A DNA stretch of 64,000 bases from JACPDI01 sp035463475. Lineage in GTDB: Bacteria > Acidobacteriota > Vicinamibacteria > Vicinamibacterales > 2-12-FULL-66-21. The DNA is taken from assembly GCA_035463475.1 (NCBI GenBank), contig DATHTE010000079.1:62001-126000 (forward strand). The letters are read 5' to 3'. Made by a program: the position numbers and the translations under genes. Below the pieces are notes generated by a model, which worked only from the letters and a program-made list of their open reading frames with translations, did no database searches and was not told the DNA's origin. Shown here in pieces: positions 1 to 8,211 of the stretch. The number at the start of each line of letters is the position of its first letter. The stretch's first letter is position 1.

Positions 1-98
1 TGCAGTTGCTCGGGGGTGAGCGCGGTAACCGCGTCAAGGAGCCGGTCGCGCGCCCAGTAGTGATAGTCGAGGAGCGTGCGCAGATCGTCTGCGTCCAT
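1..98 (-). CDS. DinB-like protein, N-terminal fragment (cut by window edge)
   Basis: Only the first 32 codons are inside the window. Translation from the ATG at 98 gives MDADDLRTLLDYHYWARDRL followed by LDAVTALTPEQL. This is the usual opening of DinB/YfiT four-helix-bundle proteins: an aromatic-rich first helix with YHYWA, then an 'LT.EQL' motif. Many members of this family bind a metal through histidines further downstream, which cannot be seen here. AAGGA lies about nine bases before the start and supports it. The gene reads in the same direction as the racemase upstream of it, so the two may be cotranscribed. Confidence 0.6.
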   Translation of the reverse strand, partial: MDADDLRTLLDYHYWARDRLLDAVTALTPEQL

Positions 99-121
99 CT
101 GTCACATCCTTGCCTGTCGAA

Positions 122-1321
122 CTACGCCACGCGGCGCTCGAGCAGCGGGTTCAGGTGCATGAGCAGGTCGTACACCGACACTCCACAGGAGGTCGAGACG
201 TCTTCGGGCCGCGAGCCGTCCCGCCAGTCGAAGACCGTTGCGACGTCGCCGATCTTCACGGCCGGCTCGGCGCCGATCTCGACGATCGAGTGGCTCGCGG
301 AAATCGACGCAACGATTGGATACAGCACGTCGCCGATGCGCACCTTCGCGCCTGTGGCGGCCGCGCGCGGCACGCCGTCCGCGTGTCCCACCGGCAAAGT
401 GGCGACCCAGACGTCGCGCTCCGCCTTGAACGCGCGGTTGTAGCCCGCGCTTTCTCCTGCCCGGAGCTGCTTGACGTAGACCACACGCGTGCGGAGCGCG
501 AGCGCCGGCCGGAGATCGATCAGGTTCGGCGCGCGGAACGGCGGCTCCGGATAGACGCCGTAGATGACCATGCCGGGGCGAACGAGATCCAGGAACGAAT
601 CGGACTTGTGCTGGAACAACGTGTAGCTCGAGGCGGCGTGCCGCTGGCCGACCTTGACGCCCTCGCGAGTGAGCCCGTCGAGAAGCGTGATGAAGCGCGA
701 GAGTTGTTCGCGGTCGAAGTCGGGATCTTCGGTGAACGTCATCATCGTCCCGCTGACGTGCGCCGCGTTCCGCGCGTTCAGCGCGCGCAGGAAGTCCGCC
801 GCCTGGCGGTGCGGCACGCCGACGCGGCCGATCCCGGTGTCCACGCACACGTGGACGGCGACGGGCCGTCGCAGCCGCGCGGCGGCCCGCTCCAGTTCGG
901 CGCCGAGCCGCGTGTAGACCATCGGCTGGATGGCACGCTCCGCCAGGTCGCTGATGTGCCGCTCGTCGAACGGGCCCATGAGCAGGATCGGTTTACGCAG
1001 GCCCGCGTCCCGAAGGCGGAACGCTTCGTCGATCTTGACGACCGCGAAGCCGTGGATCGGAGCGAGAGGCTCGAGCGCGCGCGCGATGTGGACGAGGCCG
1101 GCGCCGTAGCCGTTGTTCTTGATGACGGCGAGGATGGGCCGCCCGGTGAGTCGGGCGATGGCGCTGACGTTGTGGGCGACGTTGGCGGTGTTCAGCTCAA
1201 CCCAGGGATCGAACGAGGCATACCGTGAGGCCTCTGTAACAGGCGCCGGTCGGCCGATCGCGCGGGCGGCGGCCGGCAGCGCCGGCGCGGCGGCGAGAAA
1301 CGCGCGGCGGGAACGGTTCAT
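122..1321 (-). CDS. Tat-exported alanine racemase family protein
   Basis: A 399-residue PLP enzyme of the alanine racemase (fold type III) family, expected to interconvert L- and D-alanine or other small amino acids. It opens with a twin-arginine signal (NRSRRAFLAAAPALP), so it is predicted to act in the periplasm, as known broad-specificity racemases do, and not in cytoplasmic wall synthesis. The PLP lysine is in AVIKNNGYGAG (K68) and the catalytic tyrosine of the C-terminal barrel is in AGYNRAF (Y294). The usual GYADG motif reads GHADGVPR. The ATG at 1321 is preferred over an in-frame start 21 bases upstream because GAGAGG precedes it and the Tat motif then falls at the N-terminus. The substrate cannot be read from sequence. 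Confidence 0.88.
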   Translation of the reverse strand: MNRSRRAFLAAAPALPAAARAIGRPAPVTEASRYASFDPWVELNTANVAHNVSAIARLTGRPILAVIKNNGYGAGLVHIARALEPLAPIHGFAVVKIDEAFRLRDAGLRKPILLMGPFDERHISDLAERAIQPMVYTRLGAELERAAARLRRPVAVHVCVDTGIGRVGVPHRQAADFLRALNARNAAHVSGTMMTFTEDPDFDREQLSRFITLLDGLTREGVKVGQRHAASSYTLFQHKSDSFLDLVRPGMVIYGVYPEPPFRAPNLIDLRPALALRTRVVYVKQLRAGESAGYNRAFKAERDVWVATLPVGHADGVPRAAATGAKVRIGDVLYPIVASISASHSIVEIGAEPAVKIGDVATVFDWRDGSRPEDVSTSCGVSVYDLLMHLNPLLERRVA

Positions 1322-1349
1322 CGGCGCCCTCTCGGGGCGCAAGTATAGC

Positions 1350-1399
1350 GGGGACAGTCACCAATTGTCCGCTTTCGTGGTCAATTGGTGACTGTCCCC
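1350..1399. repeat. Perfect 18-bp inverted repeat, REP-like palindrome
   Basis: Arm GGGGACAGTCACCAATTG (1350-1367) is exactly complementary to CAATTGGTGACTGTCCCC (1382-1399), with a 14-base loop. It sits just upstream of the racemase start, and its right arm is the last part of the next gene: the final residues T-V-T-N and the TGA stop are read from it. The GGGGACAGTCAC core resembles repeat families spread by REP-associated (RAYT) transposases. That link is an inference, since no such transposase is in the window. Confidence 0.85.
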
Positions 1400-2061
1400 C
1401 TCTCGTACACGCGCCTGATCTGCCGGTCTCTCCCACCTTGCGGGCCGCCGCTCGTCTTCGTCACCCGCTCGAGTTGCCGGCGGTCCGGGCTGACACGCCA
1501 TGTGTCCACCACCTTGAGCGGCCCGAAGCTCGATTCCACGAGCAGCGCGTTATCTTTGTAGGAAGCCTTGACGTCGTGCTCGGCGCCGCCGGCCATGGTC
1601 TTCAGCTTCTTGCCGGTGACGAGGACCCGGATGATCTCCCCGCTGTCCATCGCCGTGAACACGAGCTCGTCATCGTTGCGCGTGACGATCAGCTCGGCGG
1701 GCGCGTGCAGCACGACGCGTATCGCGTCGCGCATCTTCGCCATGTCCGTGGGCGCCTGGCGGCTTCCGCCGGGACCACCACGCATGCCGGCGCCACCGCC
1801 GCCCCTGGGGGAGCGGCCGCCGCCGCCCCCTCCTGGCATGCCTCCGCTGGGCGGGCGGCGCCCGCTACTGGGGCCTGCCGGATCGCCCGGCTCGCCTGGC
1901 TGCACCGGCTTGTCGCTCAAGTCCGCGTTGAGCTTCCAGCGTCCCGTGAGGTCCACCGCCGTTTGCTGTTGCTCGGCGGCGACATCACTCGGAGGCGCTG
2001 CGGCGCCGGCGAGCAGCGGCGTCGCGATGAGAAACGCAGACGCTATCGCGATCGGGTTCAT
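1381..2061 (-). CDS. Secreted glycine-rich protein of unknown function
   Basis: A 226-residue protein that I cannot assign to a named family. It has a clear Sec signal peptide (MNPIAIASAFLIATPLLAG), then a short stretch containing LTGRWKLNADLSDK, a low-complexity Gly/Pro/Arg segment at roughly residues 60-95, and a C-terminal part rich in beta-strand-like sequence (ELIVTRNDDELVFTAMDSGE). The GRWKLN-LS pattern recurs in small secreted proteins of Acidobacteriota and may be lipocalin-like, which is only a suggestion. GGAAGGGG precedes two possible ATGs; the one at 2061 has the better spacing, the other is at 2067. The last four residues and the stop come from the palindrome at 1350-1399, so the original C-terminus was probably different. 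Confidence 0.7.
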   Translation of the reverse strand: MNPIAIASAFLIATPLLAGAAAPPSDVAAEQQQTAVDLTGRWKLNADLSDKPVQPGEPGDPAGPSSGRRPPSGGMPGGGGGGRSPRGGGGAGMRGGPGGSRQAPTDMAKMRDAIRVVLHAPAELIVTRNDDELVFTAMDSGEIIRVLVTGKKLKTMAGGAEHDVKASYKDNALLVESSFGPLKVVDTWRVSPDRRQLERVTKTSGGPQGGRDRQIRRVYERGTVTN

Positions 2062-2150
2062 GCCCATCCCCTTCCGGTGCTGCTCATCGGAAGCGGACTC
2101 GCGATCGGCGCACGGCGGATGAGGCGGCGCCGGCGCGACTCTGCCTCCGA

Positions 2151-3728
2151 TCATCTCGCGGCAGTGCCGCCGGACCAGTTCGCATAGGCGTAGATCAGGT
2201 CCACGATCGACTGCTCGGACTCGACGATCCCGCCCACCTTCCCACCGCCGTCGACGACGATGTATTCGTCGTCCGCGTGTGCGCGGGACCCGTGACCGAG
2301 CGCACCGCCTCCCGCCGGCAGGCCGAGGCGGCGCGTATACTCCCACTGCGGTGAGCTGCCGGCGCCGCGCGGCCACACCATCGGCTCGATCCCGTGCTCG
2401 CGATACATCGCGAGCGTCGCCTGCACGACGGGCTCCTTCACGGAGGTCTGCGACCATTCGTCGCCCCCTCCAAGACGGCGCATCTCGATGTCGGAGAACC
2501 CGTGCTTGTCGAGGTGCGCCCTCACGAGGTCCGCTTGTGCGCTGACCTTCTGATCCGGCACGAGCCGCGAGTCGATCTTCACCGCCGCCTTCTCGGGCAG
2601 AATCGTCGCGACCCCCTCGCCGGTGTACCCGCCCCAGATCCCGTCGATGTTCATCGTCGTGTCGAAAGTCAGGTGGTGCGCCGCCTCCTCGGGCGTCCAG
2701 TCGTTCATCAACGCCATCACGTTCTCGCGCTCGGATCCGAAGAGCCGGTCGCGGAACTTCGTCGTGACGACGCGCATCAGCTCGAGTTCCTCCTGGTTCG
2801 GCGGCCGGATCGCGTCCCTGAAGCCGGAGACGAGTATCTCGTTCTTCGCCGGGTCGAACATCGATCGCAGCGCGTCGATCAACCGCCACACCGGGCTGTC
2901 GAGGACGGCCTTGCGGCTCGAGTGGATGGGCATCTTCTGCGGCCCGCGCCCCCACCGGGCGCCGTGCGCCTCGAGCTCGATGTACATTATTCCCTTGTTC
3001 CCGAGCTGCATCGACACCGTGCCGTCCGCCTGCTGGGACGGTCCGAGGTTCATCAGGCAATCGGCCTGCTTCAACCGATCGTGCCAGGGCTCGAGCACCT
3101 CGTGGAAATTCGGGCTCCCCTGCTCTTCGGCGCCATCGCACGTGAAGATGACGTTGACCGGCAGCTTGCCGTGGACGGCGGCGATCGACCCGAGCGCGTT
3201 CAGCGTGAAACGGTTCGCCCCCTTGCTGTTGATCGCGCCGCGCGCGACGATCGCCTCCGGGAACCCCGCGAAGTTCCGGACGCGCCGCGCCTCGAGCGGC
3301 GGGCTCGACCAGCGCTTTTCGTCGAACGGCTGGGTGTCGTACATGAAGTAGACGACGATCGTCTTCGGCGCCCCGACGTCGTAGTGCGCGAGCACGCCCG
3401 GCCACTGTGGCTTGGACGTCGGCACGATCTGCACGTCCCTGCAGCCCAGCTTCTTGAACGACTGGACCAGCAGGTCCGCCATCTCCTTGACGCCCTTGTT
3501 CCAGGAGCTGATCGACGGCTGCCGCAGGTCGCGCTGCACGTTGGCAACGTGCTCCTCACGGTGGGCCGCGATGTAGTCCTTCACTTTTTTGACTTCGGGG
3601 GACAGCAGGACGCCGCGCGCCTGGCGTGCTTCCGCCGGCGCGAGGAAGTCGAAGGCCGACCAGGTCACCGCGGTTCCCACCGCGCCGCGGCCGGCGAGAT
3701 CGATGAACTGCTTGCGCGTGAGATCCAT
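2151..3728 (-). CDS. Exported M20-family peptidase-like protein with altered metal site
   Basis: A 525-residue protein with the M20 dipeptidase layout: lid-containing fold, TQPFDEKRWSSPPLEA segment, GSPNF after the catalytic glutamates, and a C-terminal GHGSRAHADDEYI. The N-terminus (TRKQFIDLAGRGAVGTA) looks like a degenerate Tat signal, implying export. Canonical M20 ligands are changed: the GHYDVQP histidine is Met (FMYDTQP), the SDDKG aspartate is Asn (INSKG), and the later VSDTG aspartate is Asn (LMNLGPS). The EE pair (DGAEEQGSP) and the C-terminal histidine remain. It may therefore bind metal differently or be catalytically inactive. GGGAGG lies just before the ATG at 3728. It sits in a row of exported proteins. 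Confidence 0.8.
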   Translation of the reverse strand: MDLTRKQFIDLAGRGAVGTAVTWSAFDFLAPAEARQARGVLLSPEVKKVKDYIAAHREEHVANVQRDLRQPSISSWNKGVKEMADLLVQSFKKLGCRDVQIVPTSKPQWPGVLAHYDVGAPKTIVVYFMYDTQPFDEKRWSSPPLEARRVRNFAGFPEAIVARGAINSKGANRFTLNALGSIAAVHGKLPVNVIFTCDGAEEQGSPNFHEVLEPWHDRLKQADCLMNLGPSQQADGTVSMQLGNKGIMYIELEAHGARWGRGPQKMPIHSSRKAVLDSPVWRLIDALRSMFDPAKNEILVSGFRDAIRPPNQEELELMRVVTTKFRDRLFGSERENVMALMNDWTPEEAAHHLTFDTTMNIDGIWGGYTGEGVATILPEKAAVKIDSRLVPDQKVSAQADLVRAHLDKHGFSDIEMRRLGGGDEWSQTSVKEPVVQATLAMYREHGIEPMVWPRGAGSSPQWEYTRRLGLPAGGGALGHGSRAHADDEYIVVDGGGKVGGIVESEQSIVDLIYAYANWSGGTAAR

Positions 3729-3805
3729 GACACCCTCCCTGTCGATCCGGGAGGGCGCATTATAGCAACGTCGATCCCTGTGGGCGCGTGCTGCCCGATG
3801 CCTCG

Positions 3806-6800
3806 CTAGAACCTCACCCGGAGGTCTCCGGACTGGACAGTCTGCCCAGTCGCCTTGCGGATCCTGTACTCGAGCGTGAGCTTGCCGAGGCGCCTGACGA
3901 ACGTCACGCCCACGCGGCCCGCGAACGTGTTGCCGCTGACCGGCCAGCCGTCGACCTCGAACTCCCCTTCTTGCTCTCCCGACAGGCGCAGGGCCGTGGT
4001 CGTCTTCCCGTCCGTCAACTCGCGCCGGAACAGGGTTTCGACGTACGGCCGGATGTCGCCCTGCTTGCGCCAGAGGTGAAGTTTCACGTCGGCCTGCGAG
4101 AGGTTCAGCGTCTGGTTGAGCAGCTCGAGCGCGAGGGCGCCGGCGCCCGATTCGAGAAAGCCACGCCGCGCGAACCGCGCGTGGCGGTACCCGAACATGT
4201 AGTCGAAGCGGTACGTCTTGATTTCCAGGTTGTCCGCGTACTCGCCCCACTCGTCGTTGAGGATGGACATTTCTTCGCCGAGGGCCTCGCGATCGATCCC
4301 TCCGGTCAGGGGCAGGCCGCCGAGCTCCAGCGGAAGCGTCGCAAGGTAGAAGATCTTCCGCTTCGTCTCGGCTTTCGACCGCGTCAGGCTGCCGCCGGCG
4401 CGCAAACCGAAAGCCTTCGGCTTGAACCCGACGACGCCGAACGCGCGCGGCGCCGCGAAATCCGAGGAGGCCGACAACCCGTCAAGCCCCATTCGCCCGC
4501 CGCTGAAGCCGCCGCCCGCGCCGAACAACCAGCGTTCGGACAGGCGCCAGTCGAATCCTCCGGCGCCGTCGGTGACGTCGAGCCCGCCCCCGAGGACGCC
4601 GTCGCGCGCACCGAAACTGCCGTGCTCGCGCGACAACTGCCCCCACCAGCGGATGGTTTCGCCGCCCCACGCGGTCGGCCCTGACTCGAGGTCGCGTTCG
4701 AGGATGGAGTTCCGGATCATGTCGGTGAACGCTTCGCTGCTCTGGATCGCGAGGTGCAGCGAAGAGGCGTGCACCTCACCCGCGATCGCCTGCAGCGCGT
4801 CGTTCAGCGCGTCGTCGTCGAGCGCGATGAGCTCGCGGAGGACAACGCCGCGATCGCCGCTCAGGTCGAACTTCAGCCGGTCGATCGCGCCTGCGACGCC
4901 GGCGTAGTTCGGGTTCGTGACGGGCAGGGTCAGCGGTGCCGCGAGATTCAGCAGCGTGACGTACAGCGACGTCTCGGTCGGCCTCAACGTCGGCACGATC
5001 AGGTCGCTCTGCGTCGACGCAGTCGTGTCGATCATCGTCAGGCCGCGAAGCGCCTCGACCGCCAGGAACGACGTCACGCGCTGCGTTCCGAGGTCGGAGG
5101 TCAGCAGCTCGAGATGGGTCTCGTTCAACTCCGCCGTGCCACCCACGAGGAGCGCCGGGTACGGACCGGGCGCCACCGGAATCCCCAGGACGGAGCCGGC
5201 CCTCGCGACCAAGTTTCCGGCGACCGTCAGAACGGTCGGCGTGGTCAGCAGATCTCCCGAGCGCGCCGCGATCAGCCATCCTCCGGGGCCGGTCGTCGTC
5301 GGGATGATGACGGGGAACGGCGCGGGGACGAACAGCGAACCGAAGATGTCGGCAGAGCCGTTCAGGATGCCGCTCGCCCGGAACCCTGCCCCGGGCGAAA
5401 CGTTGATGTTCCCGCCAAGGATGTCGTTGTTCAGCGCCAGCGTTCCCTGCAATACCGTGATCAGCCCGCCGAAGGACTGGGCCCCGGTCATCGTAAGGGT
5501 GCCGGCGCCGGACTTCGTGAGCGAGCCGCTGCCCAGGAGGACGCCCGTGAACGTGTCGTCCGCGTCGCCGCCGAACACCAGCGTGCCGAAGTTGGCCAGG
5601 GTCCCGCGGAAGCTCGACGCTCTTCCTGTCAGTGACCCGGCGGCCAGGACGATCCCGCCCTCGTTGGTGTTGTTGCCGGTGAGCGTGAGCGTGCCGCTCC
5701 CCGACTTCTGCAGCACGCCGCTGCCGCTCATCGATCCGGCATACGTACCATCAGAGCCCTGGTCGAACACGACGAGGGCGTTGTTGATGATGTCTCCCTG
5801 AAGGCTGGTGCTATTTCCCACCAGCGCGCCATCGAGCACCAGGGTGCCGCCGGCATACGTGTTGGCGCCGGTCAGCCACAGCGTGCCCGTTCCCGCCTTC
5901 ACGAGCGAGCCGCTGCCGCTGACGACGCCCGAGAAGACTGAGCTGGCTCCGTTGCCGCCGGTGGTCAGCGTGGAGGATCCGAGCGCGACGTTGCCGTCGC
6001 CTGAGAGCGCTCCGACCGACTGGGAGAACCCGTTGAGATCGAGCGTGGCGCCTCCCGCAACCACCATGCTGCCGCCGCCGAACGCGTTCGCCGAACCGGC
6101 TTGCAGCACACCCGCCGCGACGTAGGTGCCGCCCGTGTAGCTGTTGGCGCCGGAGAGCGTCAGCGTTCCGCCACCCGCCTTTGCCAGCTGCCCCGGGCCC
6201 GAGATGGTGCCGGTCAATTCGAGCGACGAGCTCCCCCGCATGTCGAACACTCCGCCGGCCGTTCCGCCGAGCGTGACGTCGCGGGCGGAAACCATCGTCG
6301 CGCCGGGCGTAATCCCAAGCGTCCCGCTGCCGGACGCGTCCCCGAGCGCGAGCGGGGCGAGGTTGAGGCCAAGCGCGGTGTCGTCGCTGACGAGGACCGC
6401 GCTGCCGCCCGTGACAATCGTTCCCCCAGAGTAGATGTTCGAACCCGTCAGGGCCAGCGTCCCGCCGCCGTCGACGCGCAATGTCGAGGAGACCTCGAGG
6501 TCCTCGATGAAGCCGGACCACGTGGCCGTTTGACCAGGTGCAACGCTGACGGTGGCCACGCCGTCGAGAAAGAGACCGCGGTTGAACACGTTGCTGCCGG
6601 TGATCGCGAGCGTCGCTCCATCGCGCAGATACATCGAGAATCCGGTCCCGAGATTGTCGTTGGACGTCACGCTCAACGTGCCGGCGAATACGGATGTCGA
6701 TCCCGTGTAGAGGTTGGTGCCGGAGAGCACGAGCGTCCCGGCGCCGTCCTTGACCACGCTCCAGTTGCCGGCGCCTCCCACTCCCGCGCCGTCGACAATC

Positions 6801-8023
6801 GGATCCGCCAACGTGGAAACCGCGCCTGCGCCCGGCGCGAACGTCAATATCCCCGATCCACCGAGGTAGATCCCGGCGCCGTACGCGCTCCCGGCGGCCG
6901 CACCCGCGCCTCCCGTCCCTCCGGTGACGCTGCTGCCGTTGATGGTCACGCCGCCATTGACGATGATTGCGCCGCCAGCCTGGACGAAGACTGCGCCGCC
7001 AAGGCCTGCGCCGCCGCCGCCACCGCCGCCGGCCGCCGATGTCGCGCCCGAGCCAGCGCCGAATCCGCCGGCCGCACCGACGCCGCCACCGCCGCCACCA
7101 CCGAATCCACCGGCTCCGCCCGCGAACTGGCCGCCGCCGCCTCCGCCACCGAACCCGCCATCGCCACCCGGCCATCCTGATGCGTTGAAGTTGGCGCCAC
7201 CACCACCACCGCCGCCGTATCCGCCGTTTCCGCCATCAGAACTGAAGGTGGCTGTCCCCGCCTCGCCGCCGCCGGCGCCACCCGCGAACCCGGCTATTTC
7301 GGCCCCGCCGCCGCCGCCGGCGTTATTGCCACCCGAGATCGAAGTCGGGGAGGCGAACGCGTAGCCCCCTTGAGCGCCGCCGGTCAGGATTCCGTCACTC
7401 CCCGCGATGCCCGTGCTGCCCCCCGTGGCGGAGAGCCCGAATCCGCCGCCACCGCCGCCGCCATCGCCTCCGGCGCCTCCGATGCCGCCTCCACCACCGC
7501 CGCCCGCGAGCCCGGCAGCCGCGCCGCCGGCACCTCCCACCGCACTGCTCGACACAATGCTGACGTTCGAGAGCGACACGGTCGCAAGGTCGGCAACGTA
7601 GATTGCGCCACCAAGACCGGCGCCACCACCGCCGCCGCCGTCAGTGCCGCTGCCTCCGGTCCCGCCGGTCGCCATGGTGTTCGCGATCGTGAGGTTCTGC
7701 ACGGCCACGGACACTGGTCCGAATATGGCCACGTCGGAGAACGACACGATCGTCAGGCCACGGAACTGGTCCGCTCCCGAGAGCGTGTGGCCGTTTCCGT
7801 CAACCGTCAGGTTCACGGCAAGCGACGGCAGATCGGACGAGAGGGTCACGTTGGCCGCAAAGCTGATCGTGTCCCCGGGCAGCGCCGAGCTGATCGCCGC
7901 GCGCAGCTCTGCTTCGTTGCTTACGGAGTGGGTTGTCTGTGCGGTGGCGCGACCCTGGAGTATGAAGAAAGAGACGAAGACGAGACCGAATACACGTTTC
8001 CCGACGAGTGCCTGGGGGAGCAT
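3806..8023 (-). CDS. Autotransporter with glycine-rich and PATR-repeat passenger
   Basis: A 1405-residue type Va autotransporter. A signal peptide (VFGLVFVSFFILQGRATAQ) is followed by a right-handed beta-helix start (VSNEAELRAAISSALPGD), a very glycine-rich stretch at about residues 115-380 made of GGxGGGGGG runs, and then at least six passenger-associated repeats of the form GTLxLTGxNxYxGGT (GTLVLSGTNLYTGST, GTLALTGSNIYSGGT, GTLTLSGANSYTGGT, GTLWLTGANTYAGGT, and so on) to about residue 870. A C-terminal outer-membrane beta-barrel starts near residue 1110 and ends LRVRF with a terminal phenylalanine. It is expected to display the passenger on the cell surface, perhaps for adhesion. ATG 8023 is chosen because it places the signal peptide first; no strong ribosome site precedes it. 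Confidence 0.88.
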   Translation of the reverse strand: MLPQALVGKRVFGLVFVSFFILQGRATAQTTHSVSNEAELRAAISSALPGDTISFAANVTLSSDLPSLAVNLTVDGNGHTLSGADQFRGLTIVSFSDVAIFGPVSVAVQNLTIANTMATGGTGGSGTDGGGGGGAGLGGAIYVADLATVSLSNVSIVSSSAVGGAGGAAAGLAGGGGGGGIGGAGGDGGGGGGGFGLSATGGSTGIAGSDGILTGGAQGGYAFASPTSISGGNNAGGGGGAEIAGFAGGAGGGEAGTATFSSDGGNGGYGGGGGGGANFNASGWPGGDGGFGGGGGGGQFAGGAGGFGGGGGGGVGAAGGFGAGSGATSAAGGGGGGGAGLGGAVFVQAGGAIIVNGGVTINGSSVTGGTGGAGAAAGSAYGAGIYLGGSGILTFAPGAGAVSTLADPIVDGAGVGGAGNWSVVKDGAGTLVLSGTNLYTGSTSVFAGTLSVTSNDNLGTGFSMYLRDGATLAITGSNVFNRGLFLDGVATVSVAPGQTATWSGFIEDLEVSSTLRVDGGGTLALTGSNIYSGGTIVTGGSAVLVSDDTALGLNLAPLALGDASGSGTLGITPGATMVSARDVTLGGTAGGVFDMRGSSSLELTGTISGPGQLAKAGGGTLTLSGANSYTGGTYVAAGVLQAGSANAFGGGSMVVAGGATLDLNGFSQSVGALSGDGNVALGSSTLTTGGNGASSVFSGVVSGSGSLVKAGTGTLWLTGANTYAGGTLVLDGALVGNSTSLQGDIINNALVVFDQGSDGTYAGSMSGSGVLQKSGSGTLTLTGNNTNEGGIVLAAGSLTGRASSFRGTLANFGTLVFGGDADDTFTGVLLGSGSLTKSGAGTLTMTGAQSFGGLITVLQGTLALNNDILGGNINVSPGAGFRASGILNGSADIFGSLFVPAPFPVIIPTTTGPGGWLIAARSGDLLTTPTVLTVAGNLVARAGSVLGIPVAPGPYPALLVGGTAELNETHLELLTSDLGTQRVTSFLAVEALRGLTMIDTTASTQSDLIVPTLRPTETSLYVTLLNLAAPLTLPVTNPNYAGVAGAIDRLKFDLSGDRGVVLRELIALDDDALNDALQAIAGEVHASSLHLAIQSSEAFTDMIRNSILERDLESGPTAWGGETIRWWGQLSREHGSFGARDGVLGGGLDVTDGAGGFDWRLSERWLFGAGGGFSGGRMGLDGLSASSDFAAPRAFGVVGFKPKAFGLRAGGSLTRSKAETKRKIFYLATLPLELGGLPLTGGIDREALGEEMSILNDEWGEYADNLEIKTYRFDYMFGYRHARFARRGFLESGAGALALELLNQTLNLSQADVKLHLWRKQGDIRPYVETLFRRELTDGKTTTALRLSGEQEGEFEVDGWPVSGNTFAGRVGVTFVRRLGKLTLEYRIRKATGQTVQSGDLRVRF

Positions 8024-8211
8024 AACGTCGAGTATAGCTCCGCGGTCTTGCCGCCAGCTGTGCTTTCCGAGGATCGCGCGGCGCTCACGACACTTCCTTG
8101 CGCATATTGACGCTCGGCTCGCTCGCGAGCAACGGCCGGGCCCACTTCGCTTGCGCGCCCCGGCCCGTTGGGTGATCATCGGAGGCCTTTCATCAGGAGG
8201 AGGTGGCAGGC

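Noticed and set aside
6924..7364. A proline-rich protein on the plus strand
   Set aside because: It is the complement of the polyglycine stretch of the autotransporter and has no start context or other features.
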